A DNA stretch of 64,000 nucleotides from Actinoallomurus spadix (GTDB lineage Bacteria; Actinomycetota; Actinomycetes; Streptosporangiales; Streptosporangiaceae): NCBI RefSeq assembly GCF_024055725.1, contig NZ_JAMXMX010000007.1:124001-188000 (forward strand). Reading direction: 5' to 3'. The position numbers and the translations under genes are program-made. Below, piece after piece: positions 15,812 through 24,077 of the stretch. Within the stretch, counting starts at the first letter, position 1. Each line of letters opens with the position of its first letter. A model generated the notes under the pieces. It was given only the letters and a program-made list of their open reading frames with translations. It did no database searches and was not told where the DNA came from.

Positions 15812-16906
15812 ATGAGGATCCCCAGAGTGCGCGGGCGCGCCGCCCTGTCGGCGGTGGCGCTGGTCGGCGCGGGCGCCATGCTGTCGGCCTGCGGCTCCGC
15901 GGCCGGCACCGACGGCAAGGGCGGGAAGACCTCCGCGAACGCACGGGCGGCCACCCTCGCGGAGGGCAGGTCGGCCGCGGCGGGCGGGAACTGCGGCGCC
16001 GACGCCAAGCTCATGCCCAAGTGCGGCGCCTACTGGGGCATCTACTCCGTGCAGGGCAGGTCGCTCACCTCGGCCGTGACCGGCATCGAGGGGAAAGTCG
16101 GCCGGCGCTTCGACATCGTCCTGCGCTTCCATGACTGGTCCAACGCGGCCGGGCCGGGCCGTTTCCCGGACGCCTCCGAACGCGCGCTCGGCCGCGACCG
16201 GCTGCTGTTCTTCGCCTGGGAGAGCAAGGTCTACCAGCGGCAGCAGAGCTACAAGTGGCGCGACATCGCGGCCGGCGCCTACGACCGCTCCGTGCTCGAG
16301 CCGGTGGCCGGGCGCGTGAAGGCGTACGGGAAGAAGGTCTTCATGTCCTTCGACCCGGAGATGGACCGCCACCAGAACAAGGGCGAGATGAAGGGCACCG
16401 CGGCCGAGTACGTCGCGGCGGCCCGGCACGTCCACGACGTCTTCCAGAAGGCCGGCGTCACGAACGTCGTGTGGGTCTGGGTCGTCACCGGCACGATGAG
16501 CGGCGAGAACCCCCAGCGGATGCTCGACTCCTACCCCGGTGACGCGTACGCCGACTGGGTGGGCTGGGACCCGTACAACTTCTACAAGTGCCACAACGGG
16601 CCGTGGCACACGTTCGACGAGAAGGTCGGGCCGACGTACCGCTTCCTCCAGCAGCACGGGTTCGCCAAGAAGCCGTTCATGCTCCCGGAGTACGGCACGC
16701 AGTACGACCCGGCCGATCCGAAGCGCTCGATCCAGTGGTACCGCGCGATCCCCGGCGTGCTGCGGAGCAAGTACCCCAACATCGCAGGGCTGATCCGCTT
16801 CGACGCGGGGCCGGGCTGCAACCTGAAGGTCGACAATGGACCGGGCATGCTGGGCTCGTACGCCGCGGCCGGCCGCGACTCCTACCTCAACACCGCCGGT
16901 CGCTGA
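15812..16906 (+). CDS. GH26-like glycoside hydrolase lipoprotein
   Basis: A 364-residue predicted lipoprotein: the signal peptide ends in the lipobox LSAC, putting the lipidated Cys at residue 27. The body resembles clan GH-A beta-mannanase/GH26 proteins. MSFDPEMDR carries the probable acid/base glutamate and LPEYGT the probable nucleophile glutamate, with WVWVVTG, DWVGWDPYNFYKC and GLIRFDAGPG between and after. It would act outside the membrane, perhaps trimming or processing the exported polymer; the substrate is not predictable. It follows the hairpin at 15741-15775 by 36 nt and faces the convergent pssE gene 7 bp away. Confidence 0.8.
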   Translation: MRIPRVRGRAALSAVALVGAGAMLSACGSAAGTDGKGGKTSANARAATLAEGRSAAAGGNCGADAKLMPKCGAYWGIYSVQGRSLTSAVTGIEGKVGRRFDIVLRFHDWSNAAGPGRFPDASERALGRDRLLFFAWESKVYQRQQSYKWRDIAAGAYDRSVLEPVAGRVKAYGKKVFMSFDPEMDRHQNKGEMKGTAAEYVAAARHVHDVFQKAGVTNVVWVWVVTGTMSGENPQRMLDSYPGDAYADWVGWDPYNFYKCHNGPWHTFDEKVGPTYRFLQQHGFAKKPFMLPEYGTQYDPADPKRSIQWYRAIPGVLRSKYPNIAGLIRFDAGPGCNLKVDNGPGMLGSYAAAGRDSYLNTAGR

Positions 16907-16913
16907 GGCGGGT

Positions 16914-17462
16914 TCACCGCGCCGGCCGGGAGCGCCGGCGGCGCCGGGGTTCGCCGACGAGCTCGTCCACCAGCCGCCCGAACCGCGCGACGGCGGGCGC
17001 CGTCTCGTCGGCCTCGTCCGGCACGGCGTACTTCGCCGGGTCGGCCAGGGCGCGGTTCAGGTGGGCGTGCAGGCTCTCGGCGGTCTCGGCCAGGGCCACC
17101 TTGCCGAAGGTCGCGACGTGCCGGGAGAACCGCACCTGATGGTCGTCGACGACCTCGTCCAGCCGCGCGATCCGGGGAACGACGATCGGCAGCCGGCCCG
17201 CCTGCCGGCTCTCGGTGATCGAGCCGGGGCCGCCCTGGCAGACGACGGCGGTCGCCTGCCGGAACAGCTCCTGCATGTCGGCGTGGGGCAGGAACTCGTG
17301 GCACTCGGCGCCCGCGGGCGGGCCGGCCGGGCCGTGCTGCACGACGCAGCGGACGTGGCCGTTCGCCGCGAGCCACTGCTCCATCCACCCCATCAACCGG
17401 TCGAACCGGTGATGGTCGGTGCCCACGGTCACGAAGACCAGCGGTCTGTCCGGGCCGGTCAA
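16914..17462 (-). CDS. PssE/Cps14G-like glycosyltransferase subunit (GT28 C-terminal domain)
   Basis: A 182-residue protein that begins VFVTVGTDHHRFDRLMGWME and carries HEFLPHADMQELFRQATAVVCQGGPGSITES, the nucleotide-sugar-binding half of GT28 enzymes (Alg13/PssE/EpsF type). It is expected to pair with the membrane-associated PssD/Alg14-like subunit encoded just upstream, forming a split glycosyltransferase at the cytoplasmic membrane face. The start is taken as TTG 17462, whose TTGA overlaps the pssD stop by 4 nt; no other in-frame start lies close. The C terminus is Arg-rich (RRRRRSRPAR). Confidence 0.85.
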   Translation of the reverse strand: MTGPDRPLVFVTVGTDHHRFDRLMGWMEQWLAANGHVRCVVQHGPAGPPAGAECHEFLPHADMQELFRQATAVVCQGGPGSITESRQAGRLPIVVPRIARLDEVVDDHQVRFSRHVATFGKVALAETAESLHAHLNRALADPAKYAVPDEADETAPAVARFGRLVDELVGEPRRRRRSRPAR

Positions 17463-17908
17463 AGCAACTGCCCCACGACGGTGCCCTTCGGGTAGCGCGC
17501 CCGCTGTTCCTCCCACTGCAGGAGGAACAGGTCCGCGATCGGATAACACAGGCGGCCGGTCAGCGTGCCCGAGTCGATGCGGTCGTACACCTCGAGGTAG
17601 ACCGTCCGCCGGCGCAGCAGCTTCCCCAGGAGGAAGAAGGGCACGGCGACGCCCGCCCCCGAGCTGACGATCACATCCGGCCGGTAACGCGGGACCAGCC
17701 GCAGCGCGAGCCACAGGTTGCGCAGCAGATTGGGGATGTTCCGGGTCGTCGGATGGTAGGCCCAGGTCACCTGCTCGTCCGCGAGGAGAGAGCACGCGTC
17801 GGCCTTCTCGAACGTCACCCACATCCGCTCGTGCTCGGACCACCAGGGCCGCAGCCGGTACAGCTGGGTCAGGTGCCCGCCGGTGGAGCAGACCAGGAGG
17901 ACCTTCAC
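17459..17908 (-). CDS. PssD/Cps14F-like glycosyltransferase subunit (Alg14 family)
   Basis: A 149-residue protein starting VKVLLVCSTGGHLTQLYRL, the Alg14/PssD/Cps14F signature, followed by a long amphipathic segment (NIPNLLRNLWLALRLVPRYRPDVIVSSGAGVAVPFF) that anchors this family to the membrane and recruits the catalytic partner. The GTG start at 17908 overlaps the upstream gene's TGA (GTGA) and is preceded by GGAGG; its own TGA overlaps the pssE start. The three minus-strand genes are therefore one translationally coupled operon. In Rhizobium and Streptococcus the pair adds a glucuronosyl or galactosyl residue; the donor here is unknown. Confidence 0.87.
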   Translation of the reverse strand: MKVLLVCSTGGHLTQLYRLRPWWSEHERMWVTFEKADACSLLADEQVTWAYHPTTRNIPNLLRNLWLALRLVPRYRPDVIVSSGAGVAVPFFLLGKLLRRRTVYLEVYDRIDSGTLTGRLCYPIADLFLLQWEEQRARYPKGTVVGQLL

Positions 17909-19206
17909 CGTTCCTCCAGGACCTCGAGCATGGCCGGATGGAGGGCGGGGTTCCATCCGCCGCCCAGCCGCTTGAGGTGGTAGGTCCGCATGAACATCTC
18001 CAGCAGGTAGAGCCGTCCGAGCAGTCGGCGATGGTCGGAGGGGAGCTCGGGAAGCTCGGTCCCGGCGGCGGCCCGTACGGCGGCGACCGCCTCGGCCAGC
18101 GGCCGGCCGCGCAGCACCAGCGCGTCCTGGAACCTCCAGTGCAGGTGGTCGAAGCCCGCCGGGACCTCCTCGGCGCTGTGCTCCCAGTCCCAGACGTACA
18201 GGTCCCCGGCGTACCGGCCCATGTTCCAGGGCACCCAGTCGCCGTGCCACCGGCCGACGCGCAGGGGAGTGTCGCCGTGCTCGCGTTCGAGCTCGTCCAA
18301 GTGCGCGGTGACGAGGGCCGCGAGACGCCGTTCGTCATCGTCGGCGGCCAGGACGGCGGCCTCCGCCCGCAGCGCCCGCCAGAACGCCGTGTCGGCCAGC
18401 TTCGTCGTACGGACGGCGAAGGGCCCCGGGAGGTTCGGAGGGCCCGGGAGGTCGGTCGGGGTCGGTTGGTCGGGGGAAAACAGCAGGCCGGTCGGGGTCG
18501 GTTGGTCGGGGGAACCCGCGTCGTGCGGGACACGGGGCGGCTCGGCCTCGCGGTAACGGCGGATTTTCGGCGGTAGCGGCGCGGTGACGGTGAGGTCGTA
18601 GTCGCGCCACGGGCCGTGGTGCAGCAGCTCCGGAACGCGGATGCCGGCCGCCGGCGTCGCGCTGACCGCGGCGATCGCGTCCGCCTCTCGCCGGGTCATC
18701 TCCCGGGTGGCGGGGTTCCAGCCGACCTTGGCGTAGCCAACGGGGGCGCCGTCGGCGCCGAAGAGCTGGAGCGTCGGCTTCGAGTTCGGATCGGGCGCGC
18801 GTACGCCCACCCCCAGCGCAGGGCGCGGCAGACCCAGCACGCGCCCGAGATGCGCGCTCAGCAGGTAGTCGCTCAGTTCGGCGTCCGGGAGTTTCTCGGG
18901 AACGCAGACGAGCAGCCGGTGGCGCAGCACGAGCGGCGCGATTCCGGTGCGGAAACCGGCGCCCAGGACCGTACGGGGGACGCGGAGGCGGGCCCAGCGC
19001 AGCCCGTTGTAGTGGGTGAGGCTGCCGGCGGCGACGGCCCGGCCGTCGAGCGGGACGAGGAAACGCGGCCGATCGGGGGAGGGCACCACGGCGTAGCGCT
19101 CGACCACCTGGTACCCCGGTGGGACCTCGCCCGACGTGACCCGGACCGGCCACCCTGAGGACTCCGGCTCGGGCAGCCATAGCCGTTCGACAAGTGCGCG
19201 GAGCAC
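17905..19206 (-). CDS. Aminoglycoside-phosphotransferase-fold protein in the polysaccharide operon
   Basis: A 433-residue protein. The C-terminal half has the APH/choline-kinase-like catalytic block GRWHGDWVPWNMG followed by LYVWDWEH (catalytic Asp and metal-binding Asp). The N-terminal 170 residues are not recognised, although YAKVGWN could contribute a nucleotide-binding lysine. A Pro-rich linker near residues 230-255 comes from a 36-bp-period repeat. Its GTG start follows AGGGGG and its stop overlaps pssD, so it is co-translated with the PssD/PssE pair. A small-molecule or sugar kinase acting on a polysaccharide precursor is plausible; drug resistance is less likely from context. Confidence 0.75.
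   Translation of the reverse strand: MLRALVERLWLPEPESSGWPVRVTSGEVPPGYQVVERYAVVPSPDRPRFLVPLDGRAVAAGSLTHYNGLRWARLRVPRTVLGAGFRTGIAPLVLRHRLLVCVPEKLPDAELSDYLLSAHLGRVLGLPRPALGVGVRAPDPNSKPTLQLFGADGAPVGYAKVGWNPATREMTRREADAIAAVSATPAAGIRVPELLHHGPWRDYDLTVTAPLPPKIRRYREAEPPRVPHDAGSPDQPTPTGLLFSPDQPTPTDLPGPPNLPGPFAVRTTKLADTAFWRALRAEAAVLAADDDERRLAALVTAHLDELEREHGDTPLRVGRWHGDWVPWNMGRYAGDLYVWDWEHSAEEVPAGFDHLHWRFQDALVLRGRPLAEAVAAVRAAAGTELPELPSDHRRLLGRLYLLEMFMRTYHLKRLGGGWNPALHPAMLEVLEER
18454..18514 (-). repeat. 25-bp perfect direct repeat, 36-bp period, in the APH-fold gene
   Basis: The same 25 bases occur at 18454-18478 and 18490-18514. The 36-bp period keeps frame and duplicates the peptide SPDQPTPT in the linker before the kinase-like domain, giving a Pro-rich spacer. 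Confidence 0.85.
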
Positions 19207-19369
19207 TGCGCCCCCTGGTGCCCTTGATCAGCCCGGATCCGTCCCGGTGACCGACTCCAACTTTCCCGGCACTTTACCGTAATCAGCCTGTCATCAGCGG
19301 ACGCGTCACCGCTTTTCCGGAACGTCGGTACGCTCGGTCACGCAGGCGGAACACGGTGAAGGGCGCGGG

Positions 19370-20242
19370 ATGGGCATGGGCGGCGGACCGCTGGTCGTGA
19401 TCGTGCTGTCGCACCGGAACCCGGGTCAGGTCGCCCGGCTCGTGGACCGCATCCGGACCGGCGTCGACACGGTCGCGGTCGTCCACCACGACCCGACCGG
19501 CGAGCCGCTCACGTTGCGCCCGTCATCGAACGTCGCGCTCGTCCCAGACGCGAGGCCCTGCCAGTGGGGGCGGCTCTCCCTGGTCGAGGCGCAGTGGCGG
19601 TCGCTGCGCTGGGTGGCGGCGAACATCCCGGAATTCTCCTGGGCGCTCCTCGTCTCGGGCCAGGACTACCCGATCCGGCCCATCACCGCGATCGAGAAGG
19701 AGCTCGCCGCCTCGCCGTACGACGCGTACCTCCGGCACTTCGCGGTGACCCCCGACCCGGCGGCGGACACCGACCCCTGGCAGGCGGTGACCCGCCGCCG
19801 CTACCTGCGCAAGCGGCGGCTGCCCGGCACCCACCGTTCGGTGCCGCTGCCGTTCGAGCGGCGGCACCCCTACCGGAACGGGGTGGGGCTGTACGTCGGC
19901 GACATGTGGTTCAACCTGTCCGCCGCGACCGTGCACGGCATGCTGGCCGACCCGCTGGCCGATCGCCTGCTGCGCTACCTGCGGTACGCGCCGATCCCGG
20001 ACGAGACCTTCATCTGCTCGATGGCCCTGAACGCCCGGCCCGCCCGCTCGGTCGCCAACGACAGCAGGCGGTTCATCCGGTGGGGCGCCGACGCGAGCCA
20101 CCCCGACCTGATCACCGCGGCGCACCTGGACGAACTGCGGGCCAGTGACGCGTTCTTCGCGCGCAAGGTCGACGCCTCCGCGCACCCCGAGGTCCCCGAC
20201 CTGCTCGACCAGCTCGCCGCCGACCGCGGGCCGGTCGCCTGA
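19370..20242 (+). CDS. GT14-family (core-2/I-branching-like) glycosyltransferase
   Basis: A 290-residue protein. It has the GT14 blocks VVIVLSHRNPGQVARLV near the N terminus, ALLVSGQDYPIRP (counterpart of the family's LSGxDxPL motif) at about residue 97, MWFNLS and the PDETFICS block. Family members are beta-1,6-xylosyl/N-acetylglucosaminyl transferases that make branches; bacterial versions occur in capsule loci. It probably adds a branch or repeat-unit sugar here. ATG 19370 follows GAAGGG, with a TACGCT -10-like box at 19329-19334. ATG 19376 is an alternative start. It is divergent from the APH-fold/PssDE operon and is the last gene clearly belonging to the polysaccharide locus. Confidence 0.82.
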   Translation: MGMGGGPLVVIVLSHRNPGQVARLVDRIRTGVDTVAVVHHDPTGEPLTLRPSSNVALVPDARPCQWGRLSLVEAQWRSLRWVAANIPEFSWALLVSGQDYPIRPITAIEKELAASPYDAYLRHFAVTPDPAADTDPWQAVTRRRYLRKRRLPGTHRSVPLPFERRHPYRNGVGLYVGDMWFNLSAATVHGMLADPLADRLLRYLRYAPIPDETFICSMALNARPARSVANDSRRFIRWGADASHPDLITAAHLDELRASDAFFARKVDASAHPEVPDLLDQLAADRGPVA

Positions 20243-20255
20243 CCGGGGATCCGAG

Positions 20256-20870
20256 TCAGGAGAAGGGGCCGATCCATGAGGCGAGCCACCGCGCCGGACC
20301 GTCGGCGTCCTCGGCGGAGTCCGCGCCGGCGGACCGCCCGCCGGTAAGCAGCAGACCGTACGGTCCCATGGCGAGCAGCGGACCGGCGGCGGACGGCGGT
20401 GGCGCGGCGATGGCCTGAGCCGGTACGACGGCGGGCCGAGGCCGTGCGGCGGTGGCGGGATCCGGTACGACGGCGGGCCGGGGCGGCACGACGGACACGG
20501 CCGTCGGCGCCGGTCGCTCGGGATTCACGATGGTGACCTTCTGCGTCAGATTGCAGACCCGTGCCCTGTGGCAGAGCGCGTTCTGCACGTCGCTCACACC
20601 CCCGGCGTTCCGGTTGGTGGTGTGCTGATAGCCGCGATTGCGGATGGGACTGCGCACGGACATCGCCGTGGTGTTGTGATGGCCGTTCCCGCCATTGTTG
20701 TGGTCGGTGACCAGCCGGCCCTGCGGATTGGCCGGGATGCGGGCGGCCGCGGCCACGGAGGGGAGCCAGACGAGGCCGAGGACGCCGCCCACCAGGGCCC
20801 CGGCGGCCGCCCTGCGGTGAAATGTGACCTTCCCACCGGTCGATGCGCCCAAGGTGCCCCGTCGGATCAT
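20256..20870 (-). CDS. Small secreted protein of unknown function
   Basis: A 204-residue protein with a signal peptide (RRAAAGALVGGVLGLVWLPSVAAAA) and then a polar, Asn/His-rich region (HNNGGNGHHNTTAMSVRSP) and a two-cysteine segment (ALCHRARVCNLTQKVTIVNP). The second half is a Pro/Ala-rich tail, perhaps wall-spanning. No enzyme motif is visible and I cannot name a family. ATG 20870 is preferred over 20897 because AGGGGTGGGG precedes it. It is convergent with the GT14 gene, 13 bp away, with no hairpin between them. Confidence 0.65.
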   Translation of the reverse strand: MIRRGTLGASTGGKVTFHRRAAAGALVGGVLGLVWLPSVAAAARIPANPQGRLVTDHNNGGNGHHNTTAMSVRSPIRNRGYQHTTNRNAGGVSDVQNALCHRARVCNLTQKVTIVNPERPAPTAVSVVPPRPAVVPDPATAARPRPAVVPAQAIAAPPPSAAGPLLAMGPYGLLLTGGRSAGADSAEDADGPARWLASWIGPFS

Positions 20871-20984
20871 TTCCCCACCCCTGCGAGTCGCTGCCACCGG
20901 ACGCGAACGGTCCGTTCCGCGGGCGTACCCGGAGCGGATATGCCGATCACGCTCCGGGCGGTGGGCTGCTGAATCATTGCCCGC

Positions 20985-21620
20985 TCATTGTCGTGAGCTC
21001 ATCGGCGAATCCGGCAAAGCGGCCGTCGAGCGGTCCGCAGCAGGAGCCAGGGCCAGATGGCCCAGCACCATCCGAGCCCCGAGATAGACGAAAGGCACCA
21101 GGAGGACGAGGTCCGCGAGGTGGGCTATCGCGATTTCGCGCGGTACGCGACTGAGCGGGAACGCGAGAGCGCCACCGAACAGCAGGACGCCGATCGGCCC
21201 GGGAACCGCGCGGATCCGGGTGAGCACGACGCCGAGCATGAAGAGGCTGAGCGGGAAGGCAGAGCCGGCGAACCAGAACGTCACGAACGCCGCCCCGGGA
21301 TGCTGCTGGATCAGGCGCACCGCCTCGGAGTGCGAGACGTCGAACAGTTCCTCGTGCATTCCCTGCAGCCCGAATGAGGCGCCGCCGACGCACCCGTAGA
21401 TCGCCGGCGGCAGTGCGATCGCCGTGTAGCGCGGCACCCGTGGCTCGATGAGGCGGTACAGCGCGACCAGGCCGATGAGCCAGCAGGTCGTCGCGGCCAC
21501 GATGAGAGTTCCGGCGGTGATGCCCTGGTAGCGGTCGCTCCAATAGAACGTTGAAATGGCCTGAAGCGCCGGGCCCATGACGAGACAGCCGCCGGCGATG
21601 ATCCGGGAAACCGAGTGCAT
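20985..21620 (-). CDS. Integral membrane protein of unknown function
   Basis: A 211-residue protein with about six predicted transmembrane helices (for example ITAGTLIVAATTCWLIGLVAL and IGVLLFGGALAFPL) and no catalytic motif I can identify. The layout resembles DUF4386-like or other small actinobacterial membrane proteins. ATG 21620 is chosen because AAAGGAGAAGC precedes it; the longer upstream reading frame lacks membrane character. It lies 109 bp beyond the end of the two-component operon on the same strand and could be read through from it or have its own promoter. Confidence 0.65.
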   Translation of the reverse strand: MHSVSRIIAGGCLVMGPALQAISTFYWSDRYQGITAGTLIVAATTCWLIGLVALYRLIEPRVPRYTAIALPPAIYGCVGGASFGLQGMHEELFDVSHSEAVRLIQQHPGAAFVTFWFAGSAFPLSLFMLGVVLTRIRAVPGPIGVLLFGGALAFPLSRVPREIAIAHLADLVLLVPFVYLGARMVLGHLALAPAADRSTAALPDSPMSSRQ

Positions 21621-21729
21621 CGCTTCTCCTTTGCCCGAGTGGATGACCATGCGGGCAACGCTAGAAATCCGCGCCGCGGATTCCATCCGCTTCACGGCGC
21701 GATGCGATACGGCTTTCGCGGTACCGGAA

Positions 21730-22413
21730 TTACCCCGAAGGCGGTACGCCGGGTGGCGCCACCGCCAGCCCCGACCGATAGGCGAACACCACCAGCTGGG
21801 CACGATCCCGCGCCCCTACCTTGGTCATCGCCCGGTTGACGTGGGTCTTCGCGGTCGCGGGGCTCATCCCTAGCCGCCGGCCCACGCCCTGGTCGGACAT
21901 GCCCTCGGCGACGAGCGCCACGACTTCGCGTTCCCGGCCGGTGAGAGTCGCTGACAGGGCCGGGTCGAAGGACGGCCCGCCCGGCCGCCCCACGAAGGCC
22001 GAGATCAACCGGCGGGTCACCTGAGGCGCGAGAAGGGCGTCCCCGGCGAACACCGTGCGCACCGCCTGTCGAAGAGTGTCGGGATCCATGTCCTTGAGCA
22101 GGAACCCGCTGGCCCCCGCATGCAGCGCGGCGAAGACGTACTGGTCCAGGTCGAAGGTGGTCAGGACGATCACTCTGACGTCCGGGGTCCGCTCGTCGGC
22201 GAGGATCCGTCTCGTTGCGACGAGCCCGTCCGTGCCGGGCATCCGCACGTCCATGAGCACGACGTCCGGGCGGTGCGTCCGCGTCAGGGTGATGGCCTCC
22301 TCTCCATCGGCGGCCTCCGCGACGACCTCGATGTCCTCCGTCCGGTCGAGGAGGACGCGGAACCCGGCCCGAACGAGCGCCTGATCGTCGGCCACCAGCA
22401 CACGGATCGTCAC
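21730..22413 (-). CDS. NarL/FixJ-type response regulator
   Basis: A 227-residue two-domain regulator. The N-terminal receiver domain opens with TIRVLVADDQALVRAGF and has the phospho-acceptor Asp in VVLMDVRMPGTDG (about residue 54). The C-terminal LuxR-type helix-turn-helix is LTGREREVVALVAEGMSDQGVGRRLGMSPATAKTHV in two stretches. It should bind DNA when phosphorylated by the kinase encoded just upstream. GTG 22413 overlaps the kinase stop by 4 nt (GTGA) and follows GGAG. Targets are unknown. The neighbouring membrane-protein gene at 20985-21620 is a candidate. Confidence 0.93.
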   Translation of the reverse strand: MTIRVLVADDQALVRAGFRVLLDRTEDIEVVAEAADGEEAITLTRTHRPDVVLMDVRMPGTDGLVATRRILADERTPDVRVIVLTTFDLDQYVFAALHAGASGFLLKDMDPDTLRQAVRTVFAGDALLAPQVTRRLISAFVGRPGGPSFDPALSATLTGREREVVALVAEGMSDQGVGRRLGMSPATAKTHVNRAMTKVGARDRAQLVVFAYRSGLAVAPPGVPPSG

Positions 22414-23762
22414 GTCGTCTCCTCGCCTCGCGTCCGGTCGCCCGCTCGGGACACCCTCGTGCGCGTCGCCGGGTCGTCGTTCGTGGCCGGCAGCCAGGCG
22501 CGCACCCGGAACCCCCGTCCCGCGCCGCCGGGCCACTCGAACGGGCCCGCGCTGAACCGGCCGCCCAGGCCCGCCACGCGTTCGGCCATGCCCCGCAGGC
22601 CGTTACCGCCCGTGGCCCGCCCGGGCGCGCCGGTACGGCCGTCGTCCTCCGTCACCCGTCCCCGCCAGCCGGTGCGGCGGTCGCCCTCCCCGGCCCACCC
22701 GGGCCCCTTCCGGGGGCGGTCGTCACCTCCGCCGCCGTCGTCGCGGACCTCCAGGACGAGCCCGGCCTCCTTGTACCGGACCAGGATCTCCACCAGGCCG
22801 GCGCCGGAATGACGCAATGCGTTGGTGAGGGACTCCTGCGCGATCCGGTAGGCCGTGAACTCCACCAGACGGGGCAGCGGACGGCGCTCGCCCTCGACCC
22901 GCACGTCGACGCGCGGCCCGCTCCCGGCACCGGCCAGGGCCAGGTCCGGCAGCCGGTCGATGCCCGGAGCGGGAGGTGCCAGGTCGCCCTCCGCGCGGTC
23001 CGGCTCCCGCAGGACGCCGACGGTCGCCCGCATCTCGGCCAGCGCCTCGCCACCGGCCCGCCGGACCGCCTCGAGTGCCTCCCGGGCCTGGTCGGGGGCC
23101 TCGGTCAGCAGCTCGGCGGCCACGCTCGCCTGCACGTTGATCACCGCGATCGTGTGCGCGGACACGTCGTGGAGTTCACGGGCGATGCGCATCCGCTCCT
23201 CGGTGAGCCGCTGCGCGGCGGCCTGGTCCCGGTGCGCGGCCAGCAGCGCCAGCCGGGCCTCGTACTCGGCGCGCCGCGCGCGACGGCTGCGTACGGAATC
23301 GCCCAGTAAGAGCGCCGCGACGAACACCACCGTCGATCCGTCGAGCGCCGCGTCGAACAGGCTGGCGCCGGTGGACTTCGTCCGGGCCAGCGCGTCCGAC
23401 ACGATCAGCCAGCCCGCGAGCGCCAGCCCCGTTCTCCGCCGCGGTGCGGCGGCCACCGAGAACAGCGCGATCCAGACCGGAATGGCAGGCGCCCCGCCCG
23501 GATAGTTCGCGATGTGGTAGATCACCCACAACAGGAAGACGGCGCCGAGCGCCAGAGCGGGACTGCGCCGGCGGACCGGCAGCACCACGGCCATCGCGAG
23601 CCCGATCCCGTAGGCCCAGGCATCGGGACTCCGCTCACCACCGTCCGGCGCCGCCGTACCGATGCGGTAGACGGTCACCGCCAGGGCGGCCGTACACAGG
23701 ATCGCCTCGCCGGCCCACGGCGGAACCGCTTCCGCCCGACGACGCAGCCGTGTGAGGTCCAC
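22410..23762 (-). CDS. Sensor histidine kinase, HPK7/NarX-like
   Basis: A 450-residue membrane kinase. About five N-terminal hydrophobic segments are followed by the HisKA_3 phospho-acceptor block RIARELHDVSAHTIAVI (His about residue 196), a dimerisation helix, and a HATPase domain with an N-box (YRIAQESLTNALRHS) and LVLEVRDDGGG. The ATP lid carries an unusual Gly/Arg-rich insert of roughly 40 residues before GGNGLRGMAERVAGLGG. It forms a coupled two-gene operon with the response regulator. GTG 23762 is preceded by GGTGGGGGC. The membrane part has no recognisable sensor domain, so the signal is unknown. Confidence 0.9.
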   Translation of the reverse strand: MDLTRLRRRAEAVPPWAGEAILCTAALAVTVYRIGTAAPDGGERSPDAWAYGIGLAMAVVLPVRRRSPALALGAVFLLWVIYHIANYPGGAPAIPVWIALFSVAAAPRRRTGLALAGWLIVSDALARTKSTGASLFDAALDGSTVVFVAALLLGDSVRSRRARRAEYEARLALLAAHRDQAAAQRLTEERMRIARELHDVSAHTIAVINVQASVAAELLTEAPDQAREALEAVRRAGGEALAEMRATVGVLREPDRAEGDLAPPAPGIDRLPDLALAGAGSGPRVDVRVEGERRPLPRLVEFTAYRIAQESLTNALRHSGAGLVEILVRYKEAGLVLEVRDDGGGGDDRPRKGPGWAGEGDRRTGWRGRVTEDDGRTGAPGRATGGNGLRGMAERVAGLGGRFSAGPFEWPGGAGRGFRVRAWLPATNDDPATRTRVSRAGDRTRGEETT

Positions 23763-24077
23763 GCCCCCACCGTACGGACGATCACCCCGCGACGCACTCC
23801 CGCCCCTGGATGATCACATGTTCGTGCTTCGCCATCTCCACCAGGTGGTGGAGTGGAGCACGCCGGCTCAGCTTCGGAACCTGCCGTTCGCGAGCCGTTC
23901 TCAGCCTTCGGCCGAAGTACGCCCGGCCGGTCATGCGTGCTGGCATCGGGACTCACACCCTTCCGTACCCGGTGCGGTGGGGGCCGCACTTGTCGAGGGT
24001 AGAGCCGAATCCGCTTCCTCGCCAGTGATCGAGGCGTCACGCTGAGTGAATTCAGAGCCGGACACACGGAGATCGGC
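23763..24077. other. 315-bp intergenic region without a supported gene
   Basis: This lies between the divergent kinase and RsbW-like genes. Short open frames exist on both strands but lack ribosome sites and recognisable motifs. CCAGGTGGTGG (23840-23850) is a small inverted-repeat-like patch. I see no tRNA, terminator or strong promoter. Confidence 0.4.

Noticed and set aside
23763-24077. Short open frames in the kinase-ATPase gap
   Set aside because: No ribosome sites or recognisable motifs, and atypical residue composition for this GC-rich genome.
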